From positions 124,001 through 188,000 of the forward strand of contig JAFEUB010001385.1 of NCBI GenBank assembly GCA_024529925.1: a DNA stretch of 64,000 nt, in the 5' to 3' direction. The first letter of the stretch is position 1. Every line of letters starts with the position of its first letter. Shown here piece by piece: positions 37,511 to 49,129 of this stretch. The position numbers and the translations under genes are program-made. Source of the stretch: Ophthalmolycus amberensis (lineage: Eukaryota; Chordata; Actinopteri; Perciformes; Zoarcidae). The notes below the pieces were generated by a model. The model was given only the letters and a program-made list of their open reading frames with translations, ran no database searches and was not told the origin of the DNA.

Positions 37511-38426
37511 CTACCCAAACACAAGCACTGACTTGACTTGTGAATGCAGTAAGTGCTTTTTGTTGGGGTAGTTTTGCTGACCTCTGAAATCCCAGCCTTC
37601 TTTTCAAAGAATTTATGAAGAAAGCCCTGCTAGATCGATTGGTACTGGTTAAAGAACATGATTTCTAAGTCTTCTTACTACCCTAACTTGAGCATTGACT
37701 GTTGAATTCAGTAAGTGCTTTTTGTTGGGGTAGTTTTGCTGATCTCTACATCTTCAAGTGTGTAAGCTGTATCTTTGTATTGGTTCTCAGTACTCCTGAG
37801 TGAGCTCCAACTTCAGGCCACCATGTGGCAAAGATTTGCACCAAGAAGACTCATTGCACTCGAATTGACCATTCATCAAATGCTAATGGTGTGCATACAT
37901 TTAAGTTGATAGTTGTATCTTCATGGAGCCTTTGTATTCTTACATAGTCTAGACCACTGAAACCTCATCAAAAAGTAGGCGGAGTTCATGTGACTTGGCT
38001 GCATTCAGTATTTAAGATGGTCAAATTTGAGCAGGAAGCACCACTTCCACAGCTTCCTGGGCACAACACAGATGATGCAAGGAGCGAACCATCTGGACTA
38101 CGGGGGAACTCATGACTGCTCTCTGTAAGTCATTTATATTTCCTCAACTTGAGCATTGGCTTGTGTTTTTAATTCAGTAAGTGCTACTTGTTGAGGTGGT
38201 TGAACATGACAAATACTACAGACTACAACTGAAGATAGATGTCAATGAAATCACATTCAGATAACCTCAAACTGAGACACTGATGATTCTTTCGTTCATA
38301 AGTGCTTCTCTTTGGGGTTGTCTTGGTCGTGTGTTCTTCAACAGACATATCAGGGGACAAATGCACAGACAGTAGATTTCCATCATTTTAAAATGACTAG
38401 CTAAATGCATAAATTAGGCACCAAAG
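37511..38426 (+). ncRNA. mir430: miR-430 unit R39, allele recombinant
   Basis: I 37511-37571, II 37678-37733, III 38142-38196, IV 38263-38320. Combines TTTGTATTC with CCACT, a pairing seen in no other unit; elsewhere TTTGTATTC goes with CCAAT. Confidence 0.9.
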
Positions 38427-39428
38427 CTACCCAAACACAAGCACTGACTTGACTTGTGAATGCAGTAAGTGCTTTTTGTTGGGGTAGTTTTGCTGACCTC
38501 TGAAATCCCAGCCTTCCTTTCAAAGAATTTATGAAGAAAGCCCTTCTAGATCGATTGTTACTAGTTAAAGAACATGATTTCTAAGTCTTACTACCCTAAC
38601 TTGAGCATTGACTGTTGAATTCTGTAAGTGCTTTTTGTTGGGGCAGTTTTGCTGATCCCTACATCTTCAAGTGTGTAAGCTGTATTTCTTTTCAAATCTC
38701 GACTGAGATATCTTCTAACATTTTAGTCCCTGATTCTGCATTGGAATCAGTTTCAAATCTGTTGTATATTGTTTCAGAAGCTGTCTTGGGGTCTTAAAGT
38801 AGAATGTGCCTTCTGGAGTAGATGTACAGTGCTAACTGTATTTCTTTGTATTGGTTCTCAGTACTCCTGAGTGAGCTCCAACTTCAGGCCACCATGTGGC
38901 AAAGATTTGCACCAAGAAGACTCATTGCACTCGAATTGACCATTCATCAAATGCTAATGGTGTGCATACATTTAAGTTGATAGTTGTATCTTCATGGAGC
39001 CTTTGTGTTCTTACATAGTCTAGACCACTGAAACCTCATCAAAAAGTAGGCGGAGTTCATGTGACTTGGCTGCATTCAGTATTTAAGATGGTCAAATTTG
39101 AGCAGGAAGCACCACTTCCACAGCTTCCTGGGCACAACACAGATGATGCAAGGAGCGAACCATCTGGGCTACGGGGGAACTCATGCTACTTGTTGAGGCA
39201 GTTGAACATGACAAATACTACAGACTACAACTGAAGATAGATGTCAATGAAATCACATTCAGATAACCTCAAACTGAGACACTGATGATTATTTCGTTCA
39301 TAAGTGCTTCTCTTTGGGGTTGTCTTGGTTGTGTGTTCTTCAACAGACATATCAGGGGACAAATGCACAGACAGTAGATTTCCATCATTTTAAAATGACG
39401 AGCTAAATGCATAAATTAGGCACCAAAG
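38427..39428 (+). ncRNA. mir430: miR-430 unit R40, long form lacking hairpin III
   Basis: I 38427-38487, II 38591-38646 (TTGGGGCAG end), relic V 38726-38794, IV 39265-39322. CCACT. Confidence 0.9.
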
Positions 39429-40344
39429 CTACCCAAACACAAGCACTGACTTGACTTGTGAATGCAGTAAGTGCTTTTTGTTGGGGTAGTTTTGCTGACC
39501 TCTGAAATCCCAGCCTTCTTTTCAAAGAATTTATGAAGAAAGCCCTGCTAGATCGATTGGTACTGGTTAAAGAACATGATTTATAAGTCTTCTTACTACC
39601 CTAACTTGAGCATTGACTGTTGAATTCAGTAAGTGCTTTTTGTTGGGGTAGTTTTGCTGATCTCTACATCTTCAAGTGTGTAAGCTGTATCTTTGTATTG
39701 GTTCTCAGTACTCCTGAGTGAGCTCCAACTTCAGGCCACCATGTGGCAAAGATTTGCACCAAGAAGACTCATTGCACTCGAATTGACCATTCATCAAATG
39801 CTAATGGTGTGCATACATTTAAGTTGATAGTTGTATCTTCATGGAGCCTTTGTATTCTTACATAGTCTAGACCAATGAAACCTCATCAAAAAGTAGGCGG
39901 AGTTCATGTGACTTGGCTGCATTCAGTATTTAAGATGGTCAAATTTGAGCAGGAAGCACCACTTCCACAGCTTCCTGGGCACAACACAGATGATGCAAGG
40001 AGCGAACCATCTGGACTACGGGGGAACTCATGACTGCTCTCTGTAAGTCATTTATATTTCCTCAACTTGAGCATTGGCTTGTGTTTTTAATTCAGTAAGT
40101 GCTACTTGTTGAGGTGGTTGAACATGACAAATACTACAGACTACAACTGAAGATAGAGTTCAATGAAATCACATTCAGATAACCTCAAACTGAGACACTG
40201 ATGATTCTTTCGTTCATAAGTGCTTCTCTTTGGGGTTGTCTTGGTCGTGTGTTCTTCAACAGACATATCAGGGGACAAATGCACAGACAGTAGATTTCCA
40301 TCATTTTAAAATGACGAGCTAAATGCATAAATTAGGCACCAAAG
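39429..40344 (+). ncRNA. mir430: miR-430 unit R41
   Basis: I 39429-39489, II 39596-39651, III 40060-40114, IV 40181-40238. CCAAT. Shares GATTTATAAG with R4 and R35. Confidence 0.9.
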
Positions 40345-40686
40345 CTACCCAAACACAAGCACTGACTTGACTTGTGAATGCAGTAAGTGCTTTTTGTTGG
40401 GGTAGTTTTGCTGACCTCTGAAATCCCAGCCTTCCTTTCAAAGAATTTATGAAGAAAGCCCTTCTAGATCGATTGTTACTAGTTAAAGAACATGATTTCT
40501 AAGTCTTCTTACTACCCTAACTTGAGCATTGACTGTTGAATTCTGTAAGTGCTTTTTGTTTGGGCAGTTTTGCTGATCCCTACATCTTCAAGTGTGTAAG
40601 CTGTATTTCTTTTCAAATCTCTACTGAGATATCTTCTAACATTTTAGTCCCTGATTCTGCATTGGAATCAGTTTCAAATCTGTTGT
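40345..40686 (+). ncRNA. mir430: miR-430 unit R42, truncated by the U6 array
   Basis: I 40345-40405, II 40512-40567 (TTTGGGCAG end). The unit is a long form and breaks at 40686 within the loop of relic V, after CAAATCTGTTGT. Hairpins III and IV are not present. Confidence 0.9.
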
Positions 40687-41034
40687 AGAAGTTTACCTTC
40701 AGGACTTTCTGCCGTCCGATAAAGACGGCAGCAAAAGGTGGACAACAAAGGGATTAAAGGTGTCGTTCCCACAATAAAGGGCTTAAAGTTGTCCCACGTG
40801 CTCAGGATGACAAATTTGGCATGACCGACTTTACACAGTGCGGCTTTTCCCACTGCTGATTTCACAGAGGGATTCTCAGAGTTTGCCAGTCGTTCTGGGG
40901 GTGTGTCTTAGGAAGGGACTGCTTAGGGCCAAAGTCCAGCCCCTGGCCAGAAAGGCAACTTGGGCACCGGCCCGCAAACAGTGTCAGGTCACTTTTGAGC
41001 TTATCCTTTTTGTGGATCAAACAGTCAGACAGAA

Positions 41035-41055
41035 TTAGCCGGCACTCACGGCTAA
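41035..41055. other. 7-bp perfect stem-loop upstream of U6-1
   Basis: TTAGCCG / CGGCTAA with loop GCACTCA, repeated in every unit about 160-180 bp before U6. Confidence 0.55.
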
Positions 41056-41146
41056 CATATTGGCCGGCAAACACATTGACGTCTGCCAGGGACAGATCTC
41101 ACCCCTCGCTCTTGTGGTGGTTCATAGGGATTGCGGCCCTCCGACC

Positions 41147-41167
41147 CTCACCGCTGTGAAGGTGTGG
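41147..41167 (+). promoter_or_regulatory. PSE-like element upstream of U6-1
   Basis: CTCACCGC...GTGTGG, 21 bp, lies at -68 to -48 from the U6 start, where vertebrate snRNA genes carry the proximal sequence element. It resembles CTCACCG-type PSEs of vertebrate snRNA genes from memory. Repeated upstream of other copies. Functional status untested. Confidence 0.4.
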
Positions 41168-41183
41168 TTGCGACAACAGGGGG

Positions 41184-41190
41184 TTCAAAT
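41184..41190 (+). promoter_or_regulatory. TTCAAAT at the U6 TATA position
   Basis: At -31 to -25 from U6-1, exactly where pol III U6 genes have a TATA box, but the sequence is a poor TATA. It may be a decayed box. The overlapping GGTTCAAAT also resembles a pol III B box without any tRNA fold around it. Confidence 0.3.
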
Positions 41191-41214
41191 GGTCGGCGGC
41201 GCCTGTGCGTCAAT

Positions 41215-41321
41215 GTGCTTGCTAAGGCAGCACATCTAATAAATTGGAATCGATACAGAGAAGATTAGCATGGCCCCTGCGAAAGGATGACACGCAAATT
41301 CGTGAAGCGTTTCCACATTTT
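41215..41321 (+). ncRNA. rnu6: U6 snRNA-like, copy 1 (reference)
   Basis: 107 nt from GTGCTTGC to the TTTT tract. U6 pairs with U4 and U2 and forms the spliceosome catalytic core. Retained: 5' stem (GTGCTTGC...GCAGCAC), GATACAGAGAAGATTAGCATG with the ACAGAGA box and AGC triad, and GGATGACACGCAAATTCGTG. Changed from canonical vertebrate U6 (from memory): 5' loop TAAG instead of TTCG; ATCTAATAAATTGG instead of ATATACTAAAATTGG; an extra T in GGAATCGATAC; GCGAAAGG instead of GCGCAAGG; GTTTCCACATTTT instead of GTTCCATATTTT. Ends in only four T. The U6 homology is secure; whether it is a functional isoform or a homogenised pseudogene is open. Confidence 0.85.
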
Positions 41322-41328
41322 GGCCAGC

Positions 41329-41390
41329 CCGTGTTGCCCCGAGCAATGTGCGCCGCAACACGGTGGTAACACAAGGAAATAACACCTTGT
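41329..41390. other. paired stem-loops directly 3' of U6-1
   Basis: Perfect 9-bp stem CCGTGTTGC / GCAACACGG (41329-41337 with 41355-41363), then 6-bp ACAAGG / CCTTGT (41371-41390). Present after nearly every U6 copy. Could structure a read-through transcript if T4 termination is leaky. Confidence 0.5.
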
Positions 41391-41494
41391 CAAGAGAGCA
41401 TGCTGAAAGAGAGGAAACGGTGCAGACCCCTCTACGATTCCCTGACAGCTCCATGCGGGAAAGGCACATGGTAGAAGTTTACCTTCAGGACTTT

Positions 41495-41517
41495 CTGCCG
41501 TCCGATAAAGACGGCAG
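41495..41517. other. 8-bp perfect stem-loop CTGCCGTC/GACGGCAG
   Basis: Loop CGATAAA. Lies about 175 bp after U6, next to the site where subtypes differ (CAGCACG, CAGCTCG, CAGCAAAAGG). Confidence 0.55.
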
Positions 41518-41992
41518 CACGACAACAAGGGGATTAAAGGTGTCGTTCCCACAATAAAGGGCTTAAAGTTGTCCCACGTGCTCAGGATGACAAATTTGGC
41601 ATGACCGACTTTACACAGTGCGGCTTATCCCACTGCTGATTTCACAGAGGGATTCTCAGTTTGCCAGTCGTTCTGGGGGTGTGTCTTAGGAAGGGACTGC
41701 TTAGGGCCAAAGTCCAGCCCCTGGCCAGAAAGGCAACTTGGGCACCGGCCCGCAAACAGTGTCAGGTCACTTTTGAGCTTATCCTTTTTGTGGATTAAAC
41801 AGTCAGACAGAATTAGCCGGCACTCACGGCTAACATATTGGCCGGCAAACACATTGACGTCTGCCAGGGACAGACCTCACCCCTCGCTCTTGTGGTGGTT
41901 CATAGGGATTGCGGCCCTCCGACCCTCACCGCTGTGAAGGTGTGGTTGCGACAACAGGGGGTTCAAATGGTCGGCGGCGCCTGTGCGTCAAT

Positions 41993-42099
41993 GTGCTTGC
42001 TAAGGCAGCACATCTAATAAATTGGAATCGATACAGAGAAGATTAGCATGGCCCCTGCGAAAGGATGACACGCAAATTCGTGAAGCGTTTCCACATTTT
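41993..42099 (+). ncRNA. rnu6: U6 snRNA-like, copy 2
   Basis: Identical to copy 1 over the U6 part. The tract to copy 3 is the 778-bp CAGCACG subtype without GA. Confidence 0.83.
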
Positions 42100-42770
42100 G
42101 GCCAGCCCGTGTTGCCCCGAGCAAGGTGCGCCGCAACACGGTGGTAACACAAGGAAGTAACACCTTGTCAAGAGAGCATGCTGAAAGAGAGGAAACGGTG
42201 CAGACCCCTCTACGATTCCCTGACAGCTCCATGCGGGAAAGGCACATGGTAGAAGTTTACCTTCAGGACTTTCTGCCGTCCGATAAAGACGGCAGCACGA
42301 CAACAAGGGGATTAAAGGTGTCGTTCCCACAATAAAGGGCTTAAAGTTGTCCCACGTGCTCAGGATGACAAATTTGGCATGACCGACTTTACACAGTGCG
42401 GCTTATCCCACTGCTGATTTCACAGAGGGATTCTCAGTTTGCCAGTCGTTCTGGGGGTGTGTCTTAGGAAGGGACTGCTTAGGGCCAAAGTCCAGCCCCT
42501 GGCCAGAAAGGCAACTTGGGCACCGGCCCGCAAACAGTGTCAGGTCACTTTTGAGCTTATCCTTTTTGTGGATTAAACAGTCAGACAGAATTAGCCGGCA
42601 CTCACGGCTAACATATTGGCCGGCAAACACATTGACGTCTGCCAGGGACAGACCTCACCCCTCGCTCTTGTGGTGGTTCATAGGGATTGCGGCCCTCCGA
42701 CCCTCACCGCTGTGAAGGTGTGGTTGCGACAACAGGGGGTTCAAATGGTCGGCGGCGCCTGTGCGTCAAT

Positions 42771-42877
42771 GTGCTTGCTAAGGCAGCACATCTAATAAAT
42801 TGGAATCGATACAGAGAAGATTAGCATGGCCCCTGCGAAAGGATGACACGCAAATTCGTGAAGCGTTTCCACATTTT
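42771..42877 (+). ncRNA. rnu6: U6 snRNA-like, copy 3
   Basis: Full length. Following tract has the GA insertion (780 bp). Confidence 0.83.
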
Positions 42878-43550
42878 GGCCAGCCCGTGTTGCCCCGAGC
42901 AAGGTGCGCCGCAACACGGTGGTAACACAAGGAAGTAACACCTTGTCAAGAGAGCATGCTGAAAGAGAGGAAACGGTGCAGACCCCTCTACGATTCCCTG
43001 ACAGCTCCATGCGGGAAAGGCACATGGTAGAAGTTTACCTTCAGGACTTTCTGCCGTCCGATAAAGACGGCAGCACGACAACAAGGGGATTAAAGGTGTC
43101 GTTCCCACAATAAAGGGCTTAAAGTTGTCCCACGTGCTCAGGATGACAAATTTGGCATGACCGACTTTACACAGTGCGGCTTATCCCACTGCTGATTTCA
43201 CAGAGGGATTCTCAGAGTTTGCCAGTCGTTCTGGGGGTGTGTCTTAGGAAGGGACTGCTTAGGGCCAAAGTCCAGCGCCTGGCCAGAAAGGCAACTTGGG
43301 CACCGGCCCGCAAACAGTGTCAGGTCACTTTTGAGCTTATCCTTTTTGTGGATCAAACAGTCAGACAGAATTAGCCGGCACTCACGGCTAACATATTGGC
43401 CGGCAAACACATTGACGTCTGCCAGGGACAGATCTCACCCCTCGCTCTTGTGGTGGTTCATAGGGATTGCGGCCCTCCGACCCTCACCGCTGTGAAGGTG
43501 TGGTTGCGACAACAGGGGGTTCAAATGGTCGGCGGCGCCTGTGCGTCAAT

Positions 43551-43657
43551 GTGCTTGCTAAGGCAGCACATCTAATAAATTGGAATCGATACAGAGAAGA
43601 TTAGCATGGCCCCTGCGAAAGGATGACACGCAAATTCGTGAAGCGTTTCCACATTTT
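43551..43657 (+). ncRNA. rnu6: U6 snRNA-like, copy 4
   Basis: Full length. Following tract is the CAGCTCG subtype (778 bp), also found after copies 18, 22 and 24. Confidence 0.83.
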
Positions 43658-44328
43658 GGCCAGCCCGTGTTGCCCCGAGCAAGGTGCGCCGCAACACGGT
43701 GGTAACACAAGGAAGTAACACCTTGTCAAGAGAGCATGCTGAAAGAGAGGAAACGGTGCAGACCCCTCTACGATTCCCTGACAGCTCCATGCGGGAAAGG
43801 CACATGGTAGAAGTTTACCTTCAGGACTTTCTGCCGTCCGATAAAGACGGCAGCTCGACAACAAGGGGATTAAAGGTGTCGTTCCCACAATAAAGGGCTT
43901 AAAGTTGTCCCACGTGCTCAGGATGACAAATTTGGCATGACCGACTTTACACAGTGCGGCTTATCCCACTGCTGATTTCACAGAGGGATTCTCAGTTTGC
44001 CAGTCGTTCTGGGGGTGTGTCTTAGGAAGGGACTGCTTAGGGCCAAAGTCCAGCCCCTGGCCAGAAAGGCAACTTGGGCACCGGCCCGCAAACAGTGTCA
44101 GGTCACTTTTGAGCTTATCCTTTTTGTGGATTAAACAGTCAGACAGAATTAGCCGGCACTCACGGCTAACATATTGGCCGGCAAACACATTGACGTCTGC
44201 CAGGGACAGACCTCAGCCCTCGCTCTTGTGGTGGTTCATAGGGATTGCGGCCCTCCGACCCTCACCGCTGTGAAGGTGTGGTTGCGACAACAGGCGGTTC
44301 AAATGGTCGGCGGCGCCTGTGAGTCAAT

Positions 44329-44435
44329 GTGCTTGCTAAGGCAGCACATCTAATAAATTGGAATCGATACAGAGAAGATTAGCATGGCCCCTGCGAAAGG
44401 ATGACACGCAAATTCGTGAAGCGTTTCCACATTTT
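44329..44435 (+). ncRNA. rnu6: U6 snRNA-like, copy 5
   Basis: Full length; preceded by TGTGAGTCAAT instead of TGTGCGTCAAT. Following tract 786 bp (AAAAGG and GA). Confidence 0.83.
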
Positions 44436-45114
44436 GGCCAGCCCGTGTTGCCCCGAGCAAGGTGCGCCGCAACACGGTGGTAACACAAGGAAGTAACACC
44501 TTGTCAAGAGAGCATGCTGAAAGAGAGGAAACGGTGCAGACCCCTCTACGATTCCCTGACAGCTCCATGCGGGAAAGGCACATGGTAGAAGTTTACCTTC
44601 AGGACTTTCTGCCGTCCGATAAAGACGGCAGCAAAAGGTGGACAACAAAGGGATTAAAGGTGTCGTTCCCACAATAAAGGGCTTAAAGTTGTCCCACGTG
44701 CTCAGGATGACAAATTTGGCATGACCGACTTTACACAGTGCGGCTTATCCCACTGCTGATTTCACAGAGGGATTCTCAGAGTTTGCCAGTCGTTCTGGGG
44801 GTGTGTCTTAGGAAGGGACTGCTTAGGGCCAAAGTCCAGCGCCTGGCCAGAAAGGCAACTTGGGCACCGGCCCGCAAACAGTGTCAGGTCACTTTTGAGC
44901 TTATCCTTTTTGTGGATCAAACAGTCAGACAGAATTAGCCGGCACTCACGGCTAACATATTGGCCGGCAAACACATTGACGTCTGCCAGGGACAGACCTC
45001 ACCCCTCGCTCTTGTGGTGGTTCATAGGGATTGCGGCCCTCCGACCCTCACCGCTGTGAAGGTGTGGTTGCGACAACAGGGGGTTCAAATGGTCGGCGGC
45101 GCCTGTGCGTCAAT

Positions 45115-45221
45115 GTGCTTGCTAAGGCAGCACATCTAATAAATTGGAATCGATACAGAGAAGATTAGCATGGCCCCTGCGAAAGGATGACACGCAAATT
45201 CGTGAAGCGTTTCCACATTTT
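45115..45221 (+). ncRNA. rnu6: U6 snRNA-like, copy 6
   Basis: Full length. Following tract 778 bp. Confidence 0.83.
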
Positions 45222-45892
45222 GGCCAGCCCGTGTTGCCCCGAGCAATGTGCGCCGCAACACGGTGGTAACACAAGGAAGTAACACCTTGTCAAGAGAGCA
45301 TGCTGAAAGAGAGGAAACGGTGCAGACCCCTCTACGATTCCCTGACAGCTCCATGCGGGAAAGGCACATGGTAGAAGTTTACCTTCAGGACTTTCTGCCG
45401 TCCGATAAAGACGGCAGCACGACAACAAGGGGATTAAAGGTGTCGTTCCCACAATAAAGGGCTTAAAGTTGTCCCACGTGCTCAGGATGACAAATTTGGC
45501 ATGACCGACTTTACACAGTGCGGCTTATCCCACTGCTGATTTCACAGAGGGATTCTCAGTTTGCCAGTCGTTCTGGGGGTGTGTCTTAGGAAGGGACTGC
45601 TTAGGGCCAAAGTCCAGCCCCTGGCCAGAAAGGCAACTTGGGCACCGGCCCGCAAACAGTGTCAGGTCACTTTTGAGCTTATCCTTTTTGTGGATTAAAC
45701 AGTCAGACAGAATTAGCCGGCACTCACGGCTAACATATTGGCCGGCAAACACATTGACGTCTGCCAGGGACAGACCTCACCCCTCGCTCTTGTGGTGGTT
45801 CATAGGGATTGCGGCCCTCCGACCCTCACCGCTGTGAAGGTGTGGTTGCGACAACAGGGGGTTCAAATGGTCGGCGGCGCCTGTGCGTCAAT

Positions 45893-45999
45893 GTGCTTGC
45901 TAAGGCAGCACATCTAATAAATTGGAATCGATACAGAGAAGATTAGCATGGCCCCTGCGAAAGGATGACACGCAAATTCGTGAAGCGTTTCCACATTTT
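45893..45999 (+). ncRNA. rnu6: U6 snRNA-like, copy 7
   Basis: Full length. First member of a 786-780-778 trimer. Confidence 0.83.
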
Positions 46000-46678
46000 G
46001 GCCAGCCCGTGTTGCCCCGAGCAAGGTGCGCCGCAACACGGTGGTAACACAAGGAAGTAACACCTTGTCAAGAGAGCATGCTGAAAGAGAGGAAACGGTG
46101 CAGACCCCTCTACGATTCCCTGACAGCTCCATGCGGGAAAGGCACATGGTAGAAGTTTACCTTCAGGACTTTCTGCCGTCCGATAAAGACGGCAGCAAAA
46201 GGTGGACAACAAAGGGATTAAAGGTGTCGTTCCCACAATAAAGGGCTTAAAGTTGTCCCACGTGCTCAGGATGACAAATTTGGCATGACCGACTTTACAC
46301 AGTGCGGCTTTTCCCACTGCTGATTTCACAGAGGGATTCTCAGAGTTTGCCAGTCGTTCTGGGGGTGTGTCTTAGGAAGGGACTGCTTAGGGCCAAAGTC
46401 CAGCCCCTGGCCAGAAAGGCAACTTGGGCACCGGCCCGCAAACAGTGTCAGGTCACTTTTGAGCTTATCCTTTTTGTGGATCAAACAGTCAGACAGAATT
46501 AGCCGGCACTCACGGCTAACATATTGGCCGGCAAACACATTGACGTCTGCCAGGGACAGATCTCACCCCTCGCTCTTGTGGTGGTTCATAGGGATTGCGG
46601 CCCTCCGACCCTCACCGCTGTGAAGGTGTGGTTGCGACAACAGGGGGTTCAAATGGTCGGCGGCGCCTGTGCGTCAAT

Positions 46679-46785
46679 GTGCTTGCTAAGGCAGCACATC
46701 TAATAAATTGGAATCGATACAGAGAAGATTAGCATGGCCCCTGCGAAAGGATGACACGCAAATTCGTGAAGCGTTTCCACATTTT
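46679..46785 (+). ncRNA. rnu6: U6 snRNA-like, copy 8
   Basis: Full length. Second member of the trimer; following tract 780 bp. Confidence 0.83.
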
Positions 46786-47458
46786 GGCCAGCCCGTGTTG
46801 CCCCGAGCAATGTGCGCCGCAACACGGTGGTAACACAAGGAAATAACACCTTGTCAAGAGAGCATGCTGAAAGAGAGGAAACGGTGCAGACCCCTCTACG
46901 ATTCCCTGACAGCTCCATGCGGGAAAGGCACATGGTAGAAGTTTACCTTCAGGACTTTCTGCCGTCCGATAAAGACGGCAGCACGACAACAAGGGGATTA
47001 AAGGTGTCGTTCCCACAATAAAGGGCTTAAAGTTGTCCCACGTGCTCAGGATGACAAATTTGGCATGACCGACTTTACACAGTGCGGTTTATCCCACTGC
47101 TGATTTCACAGAGGGATTCTCAGAGTTTGCCAGTCGTTCTGGGGGTGTGTCTTAGGAAGGGACTGCTTAGGGCCAAAGTCCAGCCCCTGGCCAGAAAGGC
47201 AACTTGGGCACCGGCCCGCAAACAGTGTCAGGTCACTTTTGAGCTTATCCTTTTTGTGGATTAAACAGTCAGACAGAATTAGCCGGCACTCACGGCTAAC
47301 ATATTGGCCGGCAAACACATTGACGTCTGCCAGGGACAGACCTCACCCCTCGCTCTTGTGGTGGTTCATAGGGATTGCGGCCCTCCGACCCTCACCGCTG
47401 TGAAGGTGTGGTTGCGACAACAGGGGGTTCAAATGGTCGGCGGCGCCTGTGCGTCAAT

Positions 47459-47565
47459 GTGCTTGCTAAGGCAGCACATCTAATAAATTGGAATCGATAC
47501 AGAGAAGATTAGCATGGCCCCTGCGAAAGGATGACACGCAAATTCGTGAAGCGTTTCCACATTTT
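47459..47565 (+). ncRNA. rnu6: U6 snRNA-like, copy 9
   Basis: Full length. Third member of the trimer; the tract before it has GCGGTTTATCCC instead of GCGGCTTATCCC. Confidence 0.83.
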
Positions 47566-48236
47566 GGCCAGCCCGTGTTGCCCCGAGCAATGTGCGCCGC
47601 AACACGGTGGTAACACAAGGAAGTAACACCTTGTCAAGAGAGCATGCTGAAAGAGAGGAAACGGTGCAGACCCCTCTACGATTCCCTGACAGCTCCATGC
47701 GGGAAAGGCACATGGTAGAAGTTTACCTTCAGGACTTTCTGCCGTCCGATAAAGACGGCAGCACGACAACAAGGGGATTAAAGGTGTCGTTCCCACAATA
47801 AAGGGCTTAAAGTTGTCCCACGTGCTCAGGATGACAAATTTGGCATGACCGACTTTACACAGTGCGGCTTATCCCACTGCTGATTTCACAGAGGGATTCT
47901 CAGTTTGCCAGTCGTTCTGGGGGTGTGTCTTAGGAAGGGACTGCTTAGGGCCAAAGTCCAGCCCCTGGCCAGAAAGGCAACTTGGGCACCGGCCCGCAAA
48001 CAGTGTCAGGTCACTTTTGAGCTTATCCTTTTTGTGGATTAAACAGTCAGACAGAATTAGCCGGCACTCACGGCTAACATATTGGCCGGCAAACACATTG
48101 ACGTCTGCCAGGGACAGACCTCACCCCTCGCTCTTGTGGTGGTTCATAGGGATTGCGGCCCTCCGACCCTCACCGCTGTGAAGGTGTGGTTGCGACAACA
48201 GGGGGTTCAAATGGTCGGCGGCGCCTGTGCGTCAAT

Positions 48237-48343
48237 GTGCTTGCTAAGGCAGCACATCTAATAAATTGGAATCGATACAGAGAAGATTAGCATGGCCCCT
48301 GCGAAAGGATGACACGCAAATTCGTGAAGCGTTTCCACATTTT
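48237..48343 (+). ncRNA. rnu6: U6 snRNA-like, copy 10
   Basis: Full length. Exactly 2344 bp after copy 7, first of the second trimer. Confidence 0.83.
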
Positions 48344-49022
48344 GGCCAGCCCGTGTTGCCCCGAGCAAGGTGCGCCGCAACACGGTGGTAACACAAGGAA
48401 GTAACACCTTGTCAAGAGAGCATGCTGAAAGAGAGGAAACGGTGCAGACCCCTCTACGATTCCCTGACAGCTCCATGCGGGAAAGGCACATGGTAGAAGT
48501 TTACCTTCAGGACTTTCTGCCGTCCGATAAAGACGGCAGCAAAAGGTGGACAACAAAGGGATTAAAGGTGTCGTTCCCACAATAAAGGGCTTAAAGTTGT
48601 CCCACGTGCTCAGGATGACAAATTTGGCATGACCGACTTTACACAGTGCGGCTTTTCCCACTGCTGATTTCACAGAGGGATTCTCAGAGTTTGCCAGTCG
48701 TTCTGGGGGTGTGTCTTAGGAAGGGACTGCTTAGGGCCAAAGTCCAGCCCCTGGCCAGAAAGGCAACTTGGGCACCGGCCCGCAAACAGTGTCAGGTCAC
48801 TTTTGAGCTTATCCTTTTTGTGGATCAAACAGTCAGACAGAATTAGCCGGCACTCACGGCTAACATATTGGCCGGCAAACACATTGACGTCTGCCAGGGA
48901 CAGATCTCACCCCTCGCTCTTGTGGTGGTTCATAGGGATTGCGGCCCTCCGACCCTCACCGCTGTGAAGGTGTGGTTGCGACAACAGGGGGTTCAAATGG
49001 TCGGCGGCGCCTGTGCGTCAAT

Positions 49023-49129
49023 GTGCTTGCTAAGGCAGCACATCTAATAAATTGGAATCGATACAGAGAAGATTAGCATGGCCCCTGCGAAAGGATGACA
49101 CGCAAATTCGTGAAGCGTTTCCACATTTT
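49023..49129 (+). ncRNA. rnu6: U6 snRNA-like, copy 11
   Basis: Full length. 2344 bp after copy 8. Confidence 0.83.

Larger units (their letters stand above)
1..40686 (+). repeat. mir430: miR-430 tandem array, left block (R0-R42)
   Basis: Head-to-tail array with a 916-bp basic unit. Order within a unit from hairpin I: I at +0, II at +167, III at +631, IV at +752, next I at +916. All four hairpins put TAAGTGC at the start of the 3' arm, so the transcribed strand is +. Spacers hold no supported gene: I-II about 106 bp, II-III about 408 bp with the promoter-like block, III-IV about 66 bp, IV-I about 106 bp with a 14-bp palindrome. R13-R28 are almost identical, which points to recent homogenisation. 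Length variants are 754, 916/917, 926, 1000-1006 and 1074 bp. Confidence 0.93.

Noticed and set aside
40687..41214. A second snRNA or 5S rRNA gene in the non-U6 part of the unit
   Set aside because: Checked by eye on both strands against remembered U1, U2, U4, U5 and 5S sequences; no match.
41180..41215. tRNA or tRNA-derived SINE from GGTTCAAAT (B-box-like)
   Set aside because: No T-stem pairing around it, no A box at the right distance, no cloverleaf. Its position fits the U6 TATA site better.
41625..41852. 75/70-aa minus-strand frame with CPSC-like cysteines
   Set aside because: The C-terminus changes frame between subtypes and I recognise no family. Repeated only because the unit is repeated.
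45943..46329. 128-aa minus-strand frame in the U6 array
   Set aside because: Antisense to U6 itself; the 2-bp GA and 6-bp subtype indels and a stop-forming variant break it between units, so it is not under coding selection.
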